NCBI GenBank assembly: GCA_964392665.1
Contig: CAYMQB010000005.1
Span: forward strand, 31,089 to 95,088
Origin: CAYMQB01 sp964392665
Lineage (GTDB): Bacteria; Hydrothermota; E44-bin80
DNA: 64,000 nucleotides
Direction: 5' to 3'
The notes below the pieces were generated by a model. It ran no database searches and was not told the origin of the DNA. It saw only the letters and a list, made by a program, of their open reading frames with translations. Numbering within the stretch: position 1 is the stretch's first letter; each line of letters begins with the position of its first letter. A program made the translations under genes and the position numbers. Of this stretch, positions 8,472 to 16,838 are shown in pieces.

Positions 8472-9413
8472 ATGAGGAAATTGCTAAAAACTTTGAATCC
8501 TTATCTCTACCTTATTCCGGCTTTGGCTGTAATCATTGTTTTTCGTTTCCTTCCAATGCTCTATGCCTTCAGAGTGAGCTTTTTCAAATGGGGAATGGGA
8601 GGGGTCGAAAGATTTGTTGCTCTGGGAAATTATATTTCTATTCTGAAAGATTCGAACTTCTGGAAGGCTTTTGGAAATACAATATATTTTTCACTGGGGG
8701 TTGTTCCTACCTCTCTATTTCTCTCTCTTTTCTTAGCAGTCTTATTGAAACAGAAGATCAGAGGTGTTAGGTTTTTCAGAACCATCTATTTTCTGCCGGT
8801 GATTACATCGGTGATTGCTGTTTCGATGGTCTGGAAATGGATCTATCACCCGCAAGCTGGATTAGCCAATAGTTTGCTTGGCTTTTTCAACATTAAAGGA
8901 ATAAACTGGCTTTCTGAATGGAAAGGAATATTCGAGTTGATTTTCAATTCTTTTAAGGTTCATCCGTTAATAAAGGGACCAAGCATTGCCCTTTTATCGT
9001 TAATAATCGTTAGCGTCTGGAAAGGACTTGGTTACAATATTGTGCTTTTCCTTGCAGGACTTGAAAATATACCAATTCAGTACTACGAAGCGGCAAAAGT
9101 AGATGGAGCAAACAGGTGGCAGATGTTTCGCTCTATTACGTGGCCCCTTCTTTCTCCTACAACTTTCTACGTTCTATTGATGACCACAATTGTCTCTTTT
9201 CAAATGTTTGCATATGTGTGGATGATGACAGGACCGCCTGCCGGCGGACCTCTTGGAACAACCAATGTCCTGGTTTACTATCTTTACGACTATGCTTTCA
9301 ATTTTTCAAGATACGGTTATGGAACTGCAGTTGCTTTTATTCTTTTTGTAATTATACTGTCGCTTACTCTCCTGCAGAGAAAAATCGTTGAAAGAAATGT
9401 TTTCTATGGCTAA
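8472..9413 (+). CDS. Sugar ABC transporter permease (MalF/UgpA type)
   Basis: Inner-membrane permease of a carbohydrate-uptake-1 type ABC importer. Hydrophobic segments cover the whole 313 residues (about six helices), and the cytoplasmic coupling loop with the EAA motif reads YYEAAKVDGANRWQMFRSITWPLLSPT, matching the family consensus EAAxxDGAxxxQxFxxIxxP. GPSIALLS-type periplasmic insertions are short, unlike enterobacterial MalF. It starts at ATG 8472 with no SD. It is followed by the partner permease with overlap. No solute-binding protein or ATPase is adjacent; a candidate binding lipoprotein lies at 50631. Confidence 0.9.
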   Translation: MRKLLKTLNPYLYLIPALAVIIVFRFLPMLYAFRVSFFKWGMGGVERFVALGNYISILKDSNFWKAFGNTIYFSLGVVPTSLFLSLFLAVLLKQKIRGVRFFRTIYFLPVITSVIAVSMVWKWIYHPQAGLANSLLGFFNIKGINWLSEWKGIFELIFNSFKVHPLIKGPSIALLSLIIVSVWKGLGYNIVLFLAGLENIPIQYYEAAKVDGANRWQMFRSITWPLLSPTTFYVLLMTTIVSFQMFAYVWMMTGPPAGGPLGTTNVLVYYLYDYAFNFSRYGYGTAVAFILFVIILSLTLLQRKIVERNVFYG

Positions 9414-10230
9414 GAGCTTATCAGGTAAAATCATCGTCGTTGTTTTTCTTTGTCTTATGGGTATTGTAATGGTTCTTCCTTTCTACTGGATGATTATAAC
9501 TTCTCTGAAAACATCTCTCGAAGCAGTGCATTTGCCGCCTTCTTGGTTTCCGCATCATCTTAGATTTCAAAACTATGCAGAAGCATGGAAACAAGTTCCT
9601 TTTCCAAGATATTTCTTGAATACGCTAATTATTGCAGTTGCAACTCTGGTAGGTGTTCTTGTTACCTCATGTCTTGCCGCATACTCTTTTGCAAGTATGA
9701 AATACAGAGGGAGAAATTTCCTTTTTCTCTCGTTTCTTGCTATGATGATGATACCCGTTCCTGTATATATTGTTCCAGGTTACTTGATACTCATGAAGCT
9801 TCACTGGGTGGATACATATTTTGCCCTTACGGTTCCCTGGCTAGCCAATGTTTTTTCCATTTTCCTGTTAAGACAGCATTTCAAAACGATTCCTAAGGAC
9901 CTCTATGATGCAGCTATTATGGATGGTTGTAGTAAGTTCGGATTTCTTGTAAAGGTCGTAATCCCTCTGTCAAAGGCCGTGCTTGTGACAGTTTCATTGT
10001 TTTCCATAATAGGAAGTTGGAATGCTTTCATATGGCCACTTGTCGTCACTTCAAAAGATATTCTCAGACCAATTCAGGTTGGTCTTGCATACTTCGTGCA
10101 GGAGCAGAGCACGAATTACTCTCTTCTCACCGCGGCAACCACATTTACGATCGCTCCCATTGTTCTTCTCTTTTTCTTCCTCGAGAGAAGAATTATAGCG
10201 AGTTTCGCAAGGAGCGGACTAAAGGGGTAG
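9388..10230 (+). CDS. Sugar ABC transporter permease (MalG/UgpE type)
   Basis: Second permease of the same importer. It begins with a helix (IIVVVFLCLMGIVMVLPFYWMIITSLK), includes the MalG-type DxxF-like N-terminal region, and carries the EAA loop LYDAAIMDGCSKFGFLVKVVIPLSK. About six membrane helices fit its 280 residues. The start is uncertain: TTG 9388, ATG 9397 and ATG 9406 are in frame and all overlap the end of the upstream permease, so the pair is translationally coupled. Substrate is unknown. Confidence 0.9.
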   Translation: MKEMFSMAKSLSGKIIVVVFLCLMGIVMVLPFYWMIITSLKTSLEAVHLPPSWFPHHLRFQNYAEAWKQVPFPRYFLNTLIIAVATLVGVLVTSCLAAYSFASMKYRGRNFLFLSFLAMMMIPVPVYIVPGYLILMKLHWVDTYFALTVPWLANVFSIFLLRQHFKTIPKDLYDAAIMDGCSKFGFLVKVVIPLSKAVLVTVSLFSIIGSWNAFIWPLVVTSKDILRPIQVGLAYFVQEQSTNYSLLTAATTFTIAPIVLLFFFLERRIIASFARSGLKG

Positions 10231-10482
10231 ATGAAGGACAAGGTTATTTCCTGGTATAGTGGTCATAGAGGTGAGCAGTATCCGCTTATTTTTCGATTTA
10301 AGAGTGAGGAAAAGAGGGTAAAAAGGCTTATTCAATCAGAGATTGTTGAAGATGGAGCGATTAGAGGAAAGAGAAACAGAAGATTTCTTGTAGAATCACT
10401 TAAAGGTGATAAATTCTGGATTATTGTCGGAGAGATGACAAAAGTAATTCCATTGCCTTCAGACGAGCAAAAAAAGCCTTGA
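10231..10482 (+). CDS. Small hypothetical protein
   Basis: An 83-codon gene whose ATG directly abuts the TAG of the permease gene, with its own stop inside the -35 box of the next promoter. The protein is basic and looks like a small beta-rich domain (YPLIFRFKSEEKRVKRLI..IVEDGAIRGKRNRRFLVES..KFWIIVGEMTKVIPLP). I recognise no family. The seamless junction with the permeases suggests it is co-expressed with them. Confidence rests on position and plausible composition, not on homology. Confidence 0.6.
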   Translation: MKDKVISWYSGHRGEQYPLIFRFKSEEKRVKRLIQSEIVEDGAIRGKRNRRFLVESLKGDKFWIIVGEMTKVIPLPSDEQKKP

Positions 10483-10507
10483 CATTTCAGAGAATTTTGA
10501 TTATTGT
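10479..10507 (+). promoter_or_regulatory. Promoter of the PorV-like gene
   Basis: TTGACA (10479-10484), 17 bp, TATTGT (10502-10507). The TGA stop of the preceding gene (10480-10482) is part of the -35 hexamer. Expected start about 10514, leaving a 19-base leader with AGGAGG. Confidence 0.6.
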
Positions 10508-10532
10508 AGGTTTGTTGAAATTAGGAGGTAAT

Positions 10533-11474
10533 TTGAGCTTTAAGAAAGTGGTTTTTGTTGTTTTATCTGTGTTTTTTCTATGCATTAAATCAAGTGGCTT
10601 TGCAGATGGTTTAAGCGATTATTTCAACAATGCTTCACCTTCTGTAGGAATGAGCTTTTTGAAGATTGGTTTGGGCGCAAGAGCAGTTTCACTTGGAGGT
10701 GCTTATTCTGCAATCGTAAAAGATGCCACGGCAGTTTACTGGAATCCAGGTGCAGTAATCTATTCGGATGGAATGGATGTTAATTTCAACCATCTATCCC
10801 TTATGCAAGGAATAAATTATGAATTCGTAGCCATTTCCACTGGTGATGGAAATCAGGGGTTTGGAATTGGATTTGGCGGGCTATTCTATGGTGGGATGGA
10901 GTTAAGGGATGAGAGACCTTCAGTAGAACCCAGCGGAACGTTTGATGCTTACAACTTTCTCGTGAAAATTTCTTATGGACATAGACTTGGCAGTGACTTT
11001 ATTGGAGGAGTTTCTTTAGCTGGAATTATTGAGAAAATTTATGTTTACTCAGCCAGCACATACACGGTTGACTTTGGACTTCGTTATTCACCTCAGGTAT
11101 TTAAATCTGTTGCTATTTCATTAAATGTTAATAATCTCGGACCAAAAGTGATTTTTGAGAATGAAACGTTCAGATTGCCATTCACTACAAAACTAGGTTT
11201 ATCATATTCGAGGAAAATAAGGAAAACCAATATAATTCTCTGTTCGGAAGTGTTGAAATCTATCGATACTCCAATAGTTGGAGCTTTTGGGATCGAAACG
11301 AATTACTCTTTCGTTAGCTTCAGGTTTGGATACAATTATAGCAAGGTAAATGCCACTCGGTTGGCTGGAGGAATGGGCATCAAGTATAGGTTCCTATCCA
11401 TCGACTACTCTTTTTCGCCTTATCTTCTTGATCTTGGCACAAAACAGGCATTTTCGGTGAGTTTCGATTTTTGA
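10533..11474 (+). CDS. PorV/UPF0164-type outer-membrane beta-barrel protein
   Basis: A secreted protein with a signal peptide (SFKKVVFVVLSVFFLCIKSSGFA) and the PorV/PorQ-like opening FLKIGLGARAVSLGGAYSAIVKDATAVYWNPGAV, followed by alternating beta-strand segments rich in GFGIGFGGLFYGG-type turns and ending in aromatic Phe. These are FadL-superfamily barrels; in Bacteroidetes PorV shuttles type IX cargo. I choose TTG 10533, which has AGGAGG four bases upstream and puts the signal peptide at the very start; a TTG at 10479 would overlap the previous gene and promoter. Two putative type IX-type cargo proteins lie in the window (24985 and 41427). Confidence 0.8.
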   Translation: MSFKKVVFVVLSVFFLCIKSSGFADGLSDYFNNASPSVGMSFLKIGLGARAVSLGGAYSAIVKDATAVYWNPGAVIYSDGMDVNFNHLSLMQGINYEFVAISTGDGNQGFGIGFGGLFYGGMELRDERPSVEPSGTFDAYNFLVKISYGHRLGSDFIGGVSLAGIIEKIYVYSASTYTVDFGLRYSPQVFKSVAISLNVNNLGPKVIFENETFRLPFTTKLGLSYSRKIRKTNIILCSEVLKSIDTPIVGAFGIETNYSFVSFRFGYNYSKVNATRLAGGMGIKYRFLSIDYSFSPYLLDLGTKQAFSVSFDF

Positions 11475-11510
11475 GCAAAGAAGATGAAGAATGTTCTGTT
11501 AGGAGGATGA

Positions 11511-12470
11511 TTGCTCGGTTTTGTATTGGATTTTGAGAGACCGATTGTAGAGTTGGAGAAGAAGATAGAAGAACTGAGATTGCTTGCTGATGCGGAGCAT
11601 CTTGAGGTAACGGATGAAATAAAGAAGTTAGAGAAGCGAGCAGAACATCTAAGAAGCAATATTTATTCTAAGTTGAGCAGGTGGCAAAGAGTGCAGCTTG
11701 CAAGGCATCCGGATAGACCCTATACACTTGATTATGTTAAGTACCTGATAACGGATTTTATTGAATTACATGGAGACCGACTTTTTGCAGATGACCTTGC
11801 TATAGTTGCAGGAGTAGGTAAATTTCGGGGCAGATCGATTGTCATTGTCGGACATCAAAAGGGAAGGAGTACCAAGGAGAAGATAAGGAGGAATTTCGGA
11901 ATGCCGCACCCGGAAGGTTATAGAAAAGCATTGAGAGTAATGAAATTGGGAGCGAAATTTGGAATCCCGGTTGTGACGTTTGTAGATACTCCCGGAGCAT
12001 ATCCCGGTATTGGAGCTGAGGAACGGGGTCAGGCAGAGGCTATTGCGAAAAATATCAAGGAAATAGCCGTATTACCGGTACCGATTCTCACGATTATTAC
12101 CGGTGAGGGTGGAAGTGGCGGTGCCCTGGCAATAGCTATAGCGGACAGAATTCTAATTATGGAAAATGCTATGTATTCGGTTATCTCACCGGAAGGCTGT
12201 GCTTCAATCTTGTGGCGGGATGCCAGTAAATCTGCACAGGCTGCTGAAGCACTCAAAATAACGTCTGAAGATCTTTACAGATTAAAAGTTGTGGATGGCA
12301 TTATCCCCGAACCCCCCGATGGTGGTCACAGGGATAAAGAAGGGGCTGCGCAACTGATTGCGGAGGAAATAGCTAAATTTCTTAAGGATACCGAAGGCGT
12401 GAATGCAGAGGAATTGATAAGGGAAAGACACAGAAAATTTTTTGAAATGGGGATTGTGAAAAAGGCTTAA
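11511..12470 (+). CDS. accA: Acetyl-CoA carboxylase carboxyltransferase subunit alpha
   Basis: AccA with AccD transfers the carboxyl group from biotin to acetyl-CoA, the first step of fatty acid synthesis. It has the AccA hallmarks: N-terminal FERPIVELEKKIEELR coiled region, HPDRPYTLDYVKYL, GDRLFADDLAIVAG, VGHQKGRSTKEKIRRNFGMPHPEGYRKA, FVDTPGAYPGIGAEERGQAEAIA and GEGGSGGALAIAIADR..YSVISPEGCASILW. Length 319 is normal. TTG 11511 follows AGGAGG with four bases; TTG 11526 is a second option closer to the usual family N-terminus. No accD, accB or accC in the window. Confidence 0.95.
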   Translation: MLGFVLDFERPIVELEKKIEELRLLADAEHLEVTDEIKKLEKRAEHLRSNIYSKLSRWQRVQLARHPDRPYTLDYVKYLITDFIELHGDRLFADDLAIVAGVGKFRGRSIVIVGHQKGRSTKEKIRRNFGMPHPEGYRKALRVMKLGAKFGIPVVTFVDTPGAYPGIGAEERGQAEAIAKNIKEIAVLPVPILTIITGEGGSGGALAIAIADRILIMENAMYSVISPEGCASILWRDASKSAQAAEALKITSEDLYRLKVVDGIIPEPPDGGHRDKEGAAQLIAEEIAKFLKDTEGVNAEELIRERHRKFFEMGIVKKA

Positions 12471-12524
12471 ATATAGATTATCAAGGTCGGAAAAGCAAAA
12501 TAAGGATAAGAAAAGGAGGTCTTT

Positions 12525-13148
12525 TTGGCTCTACAGGGTAATTTGGAAGACTTTGATCTTACAGATGTGTTGCAATTGATACACCTGGGGAAGAAAAACG
12601 GTGCGCTTGAGATAGACACAGAAGGTAATCATGGCGAAATATATTTTGAGAATGGAAAGGTAGTTTATGCTAAAACAATAAAGAGAGAAGGTGAGGATGG
12701 GATACATCATATTCTAAGGTGGACGAAAGGGAAATTTGTGTTCAGCCCCGAGAAGAAACCACCCGACAAAATGATGGACATTCCGATTCAGAATTTAATA
12801 CTAGATGCTGCAAAACAAATTGACGAATGGAAAAGGCTTGAAAAAGTAATTCCATCAGTTGAGATGCTTGTCGATTTTGTTGAGGATCCTGAGGTGAGTT
12901 CTAATGAAATTAACCTTTCTCCTGATGAATGGAAAATACTATCTTTGATAACCGGAGATAAATCCATCCGAGGGATTGCTAAATTGGCAAAACTAACGGA
13001 ATTCAACACAGCGAAAGTTTTTTATGGGCTTGTTTCTTCCGGGCTTGTCAGGTTAAAACAGCCACCCAGGAAAGAAGAAGCTAAGGTTGAAAAAAAAGAA
13101 GTTCAGAAGGAAGTAAAGAAAAAAAGAGGTTTTTTCAGAAGGAGTTAG
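12525..13148 (+). CDS. DUF4388 (PatA-like) domain protein
   Basis: The first ~100 residues match the DUF4388 module: LQGNLEDFDLTDVLQLIHLGKKNGALEI, then GEIYFENGKVVYAKT and LRWTKGKFVFSP. Such domains occur in signalling and gliding-associated proteins, but their function is unsettled. The middle carries a winged-helix-like stretch (LSPDEWKILSLITGDKSIRGIAKLAKLTEFNTAKVFYGLVSSGLV) and the tail is a highly charged Lys/Glu segment ending KKKRGFFRRS. Start TTG 12525 has a strong AAAGGAGG. The gene converges on 13161 with only 12 bp between stops. Confidence 0.8.
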   Translation: MALQGNLEDFDLTDVLQLIHLGKKNGALEIDTEGNHGEIYFENGKVVYAKTIKREGEDGIHHILRWTKGKFVFSPEKKPPDKMMDIPIQNLILDAAKQIDEWKRLEKVIPSVEMLVDFVEDPEVSSNEINLSPDEWKILSLITGDKSIRGIAKLAKLTEFNTAKVFYGLVSSGLVRLKQPPRKEEAKVEKKEVQKEVKKKRGFFRRS

Positions 13149-13160
13149 GTTTCAGCGAGC

Positions 13161-13691
13161 TTATCTAACGAAATCTAACCATCGAATAATCCGCCACAAT
13201 CCATCTTCACATTTACGAACCCAGAAATTTACAGTTCCTTCAACAATTTCACCTTCGATAACCGGAGGTTCGAAACTGTAAGACCTTACTATGACAACAA
13301 GAGTATCACCATAGCTTTGTTCATAGCCTGCGCCAAATATGGGTATTAACACTATGTTTTTCTCTTGCAAACTTTGAAATAGGGATTTTGTTGAAAAGTA
13401 TTCCTCCGTGTAACCCCAGGAGTAATCAGTAATTCCCAGTTGTTCCAGATATTCCAGGAGTCCTTCATCTTTTGAATCAAATACAAAAACAAAGTCCGAT
13501 GAGTCCAATGTTGACACATACAGGTCGATATCCCTGTTCTGGTATGATATAACTATTCGGTTAAGTACATTCAATGGGTCTTTCAAAGAGATGGGATTAG
13601 TTTCTTGCATTTTGCCTTCCTTTGGAGAGAAAGGATTCCAGCAGGAAATAAACATTATCAAGATAATGGGGATAATCTTTATTTTTTTCAT
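13161..13691 (-). CDS. Lipoprotein of unknown function, NTF2-like
   Basis: A 176-residue exported protein with a lipoprotein signal (KIKIIPIILIMFISC, Cys 17). The mature part begins with a helix (LKDPLNVLNRIVISYQNRD), has a polar middle, and ends with strands finishing VNFWVRKCEDGLWRIIRWLDF. This pattern resembles NTF2/SnoaL-like folds, but I cannot assign a function. Its ATG overlaps the recN stop (ATGA), so it is the last cistron of the pruA-to-recN run. Confidence 0.7.
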   Translation of the reverse strand: MKKIKIIPIILIMFISCWNPFSPKEGKMQETNPISLKDPLNVLNRIVISYQNRDIDLYVSTLDSSDFVFVFDSKDEGLLEYLEQLGITDYSWGYTEEYFSTKSLFQSLQEKNIVLIPIFGAGYEQSYGDTLVVIVRSYSFEPPVIEGEIVEGTVNFWVRKCEDGLWRIIRWLDFVR

Positions 13692-15391
13692 TTTTTCTCT
13701 GTAAGTATTTTTCTTGCGTGTTTAATAGCCGTCTCCGTGAGTTTTTCACCGCTTATGAGCCTTGCAATTTCTGTCACTCTCTGGTTTTTTGTGAGTGTTT
13801 TAGCATATGTATATGCAGTTCCGTTTCTTTCTTCTTTTTCGACCTTGATATGTCTATCCCCTTTCGATGCAATTTGGTGAAGATGCGTAAGAGTAATGAC
13901 CTGTCTTTCAAGACTTACCTGCTTCATCTTATCTCCCACTGCTTCTGCCTGAGCTCCCCCAATACCGGAATCTGCTTCATCGAATATCATGCAATGAACA
14001 TCATCCAGAGATGCAAGGATGGATTTTAGCGCAAGCATTATCCTTGACAATTCACCTCCTGAAATGATTTTTTTGAGTGTCATCGGAGGTATTCCAGGGT
14101 TTGTTGTAATCAGAAATTCTACGTAGTCAATACCTTTTTCCGTTACCCTATACTTTTTGCCATTTGGGAAATCTATGCCTTCATTATTTTCAACTCTTCT
14201 TGTATCGACGAAAAAGCTACTTGATTCCATACCCAATTCTTTCAGTTCCTGATTTACTCTTTTTTCAAGTTCACCTTTCCTTTTTGCTCTTTGCTCGGAG
14301 ATTTGAACTGATTCTCTTGCGAGGATTTGCTGCAATTCCGTTAATTCCTTTTCAGTAGTCTCAGTTTCTATTTCAATATTTCGGATTTCGTTTACCTCCT
14401 TCTGTTTCTCGTCTCTGTAAGCAAGTATTTGTGCAAGCGTTCTTCCGTACTTCATCTTAAGCGCATTTATTGAATCCAGTCTTGTGGTAATGGAATCAAG
14501 TTCAGCGGGATTAAATTCCATTTTGTTTAAATAGGCTGAAAAGGCGGAAGAGGCTTCTTCGATGTTGAATATCACGCTATCGAGTTGTTCTATATTTTTC
14601 TTAAGATTTCCATCGATTTTGCACAGCGGCTCGATGTTTGCCTTTAGTCTATTTACAACATCAAGAACTGAATTTTCGTTTTCATAAATTGTTCTATAGG
14701 TATTTTTAATAGTTTCTATAAGTTTTTCGCTGTTCTCAAGAATACGCTGTTTTTTCTCGAGTTCCGCATCTTCGTCTATTGTAATTTCTGTTTCGTCGAT
14801 TTCTTTTACCTGAAACCTGTACAATTCCTCTTTTTCTTTAATTTGTGTTTTTTGTTTGTTTAATTCCTCCAGTGTTTTCCTCTTGCGTAGGAAATTCGAA
14901 AAACAGGTAGCGAATGTTTCTCTTTTTTCTTTTAAGCCAAGAAAACTGTCAAGATAATCGATATGTTTATCTATTTTTAGGAGATTCTGATGTTCGTGCT
15001 GTCCGTGTATATCCACGAGTTTGTTACCCAGCATTTTCAGCAACTTCAGTGTTACTGGACTATCATTAACGAAATTTCTGCTTTGTCGGTTCAAACCGAT
15101 GGTTCTTCGCAATATCAAAAGGTCATTTTCAGGTTCGATTGAGAGATTCGAAAGAATTTTGCTAAGACTATCGTTTTTGCTTACATTAAAAATGGCTTCG
15201 ACTCTGGTATTATTGGCCCCGGTCCTTATGTCTTCTTTGTCCGCATGTCCGCCAAGAACAAGATTTAGTGCTTCGATTATTATGGATTTTCCTGCACCCG
15301 TTTCCCCTGTCAGAACATTCAATCCTGGATGCAATTCGAGTGTTAGATTTTCAATTAATGCAAAATTTGAAATATGAAGTTCACTTAGCAC
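13688..15391 (-). CDS. recN: DNA repair protein RecN
   Basis: RecN is an SMC-like ATPase that acts at double-strand breaks. The N-terminus reads LSELHISNFALIENLTLEL, then Walker A GETGAGKS; long coiled coils fill the middle, with the ISGGELSRIMLALKSIL signature and Walker B MIFDEADSGIGGAQA near the C-terminus, then QVITLTHLHQIAS. I start it at GTG 15391, six bases after GGAGG, where it overlaps the nadK TAG by one base and matches the usual RecN N-terminus; an ATG at 15406 would place the SD inside the gene. About 567 residues, as expected. Confidence 0.94.
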   Translation of the reverse strand: MLSELHISNFALIENLTLELHPGLNVLTGETGAGKSIIIEALNLVLGGHADKEDIRTGANNTRVEAIFNVSKNDSLSKILSNLSIEPENDLLILRRTIGLNRQSRNFVNDSPVTLKLLKMLGNKLVDIHGQHEHQNLLKIDKHIDYLDSFLGLKEKRETFATCFSNFLRKRKTLEELNKQKTQIKEKEELYRFQVKEIDETEITIDEDAELEKKQRILENSEKLIETIKNTYRTIYENENSVLDVVNRLKANIEPLCKIDGNLKKNIEQLDSVIFNIEEASSAFSAYLNKMEFNPAELDSITTRLDSINALKMKYGRTLAQILAYRDEKQKEVNEIRNIEIETETTEKELTELQQILARESVQISEQRAKRKGELEKRVNQELKELGMESSSFFVDTRRVENNEGIDFPNGKKYRVTEKGIDYVEFLITTNPGIPPMTLKKIISGGELSRIMLALKSILASLDDVHCMIFDEADSGIGGAQAEAVGDKMKQVSLERQVITLTHLHQIASKGDRHIKVEKEERNGTAYTYAKTLTKNQRVTEIARLISGEKLTETAIKHARKILTEKK

Positions 15392-16230
15392 TAAATTCCT
15401 CCCCATTTCAGTTTTGTCCTCAAGATTTCATAAAAGTCTCTTTTTGTTGCTCTAACAAGATTCACCTCGTAATTGGCTTTGGTTGCATTAAAAGCAAAAT
15501 CCTTTTTTGCCTGGATAATCATCTGACCATCTACAACGAATATACCTTCTCCGTTTTTCAATCTTACAGTAATTTCCTGTTCCTCTGAAAAAACCATTGA
15601 TCTCAATGCTAATGTGTGAGGGCAGATTGGTGTGACTATCTTGGCTTTAACACCCGGATGTAAAATGGGACCAGCTGCAGCAAGTGAATATGCAGTTGAA
15701 CCGGTAGGTGTGGAAATAATTAATCCATCTGCAGAAAATTCGGCAAGTGGTGAATCGTCAACGAGAATTTCAATCTCCATTATTCTGCCCGAATGTCCCA
15801 TATGCAGAACGATATCATTGAGTGCAAAAAACTCCCTGCCGTCAGGCAAATCTGCCTTAATCACACTTCTTTTCTCAATTTTATAGTTGCCGGCTATTAT
15901 TTTTTCCATAGTCGGATAGAGTTCTTCTATCACTATTTCTGTCAAGAATCCAAGGCTCCCCAAATTAACTCCAATAAGAGGAATACTGCTATCCTTTATG
16001 TATCTTGCTGCCCTGAGTAGTGTCCCGTCACCACCCATGGCGATGACGAAATCGGATTTTTCCTTGAGTTTTTCGGAAGAAATGAAGAGTGAATGGTCGA
16101 TAAAATCCAGCATTTCCTGTTGCACGAGAGAAACACTAATTCCTTTTGATGTAATCCAATCTATCAGTTTCGGTAGAAGAGTTCTTGACAGTGGTTTTGC
16201 AGGATTGACGACTATACCTATGGATTTCAT
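15391..16230 (-). CDS. nadK: NAD kinase
   Basis: NadK phosphorylates NAD to NADP. Motifs in order: IGIVVNPAKP, AMGGDGTLLRAAR (GGDG), LIGVNLGSLGFLTE, the substrate loop around FALNDIVLHMG, and DGLIISTPTGSTAYSLAAAGPILHP. Length about 279 is typical. ATG 16230 has GGAAAGG seven bases upstream; the in-frame GTG at 16251 lies before that SD. The nadK-recN order is common in bacteria. Confidence 0.94.
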   Translation of the reverse strand: MKSIGIVVNPAKPLSRTLLPKLIDWITSKGISVSLVQQEMLDFIDHSLFISSEKLKEKSDFVIAMGGDGTLLRAARYIKDSSIPLIGVNLGSLGFLTEIVIEELYPTMEKIIAGNYKIEKRSVIKADLPDGREFFALNDIVLHMGHSGRIMEIEILVDDSPLAEFSADGLIISTPTGSTAYSLAAAGPILHPGVKAKIVTPICPHTLALRSMVFSEEQEITVRLKNGEGIFVVDGQMIIQAKKDFAFNATKANYEVNLVRATKRDFYEILRTKLKWGGI

Positions 16231-16292
16231 AGTTTTTTTCCTTTCCGTCACCCTTAATTATATCAGATGGAAGCACAAAAAGCAAGAGAAAT

Positions 16293-16838
16293 TCACATGA
16301 TGGATTTTGGAATCCATCTTTCGATTACACTTAAGAGCGCAAGACGATACCTTGGTTTTTCGTTTTCTCTATAGATTTCAGAGTGCCTAATCGGTGTTTT
16401 ATCCCCGGAAAGTGCATTTATTTCGAAGTTTCTTGTATCTTCGATATCGAAAAGGAATTTGCCCACTGAAACCATTTGTTTGAATTTTGCCCAAGTAGAC
16501 CTTAGTTTATCTTCATCGGGAACGAATTTATCAGCGGATTCGAGCATAATGCTGAAAAGCAATTCAACATCATCAAGTTTTTTTTTGTAAGGTCTGAAGT
16601 TGATCCTGACCATGTTACCATCTATACTTACAGTCTCAAGAAGTTCTTCCTTTATGGGTGTGTGTTCTTCTTTTAGCTGAAATTCGCGTTTAAGCTCGGA
16701 AAAAGCCTTATCCCTATCCGTAATTATGTGTGCAGGACCCATAAATCCCTGATACAGTAGTTTGTAAATATCCTGGACGGTCAAAGAAGGATGTATGCTG
16801 CTATGGTAACCGATGAGAGTTTCAAGTTTATCTTTCAT
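16293..16838 (-). CDS. Conserved-looking protein of unknown function
   Basis: A 181-residue soluble protein, probably mostly alpha-helical. It opens with LIGYHSSIHPSLTVQDIYKLLYQGFMGPAHII, a distinctive His-Pro and Gly-Pro-Ala-His pattern I believe recurs in uncharacterised bacterial proteins, followed by NMVRINFRPYKK and a C-terminal PRYRLALLSVIERW. No signal peptide or membrane segment. The start overlaps the flippase gene by 11 bases, so it is translated with it. I cannot give a function. Confidence 0.7.
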   Translation of the reverse strand: MKDKLETLIGYHSSIHPSLTVQDIYKLLYQGFMGPAHIITDRDKAFSELKREFQLKEEHTPIKEELLETVSIDGNMVRINFRPYKKKLDDVELLFSIMLESADKFVPDEDKLRSTWAKFKQMVSVGKFLFDIEDTRNFEINALSGDKTPIRHSEIYRENEKPRYRLALLSVIERWIPKSIM

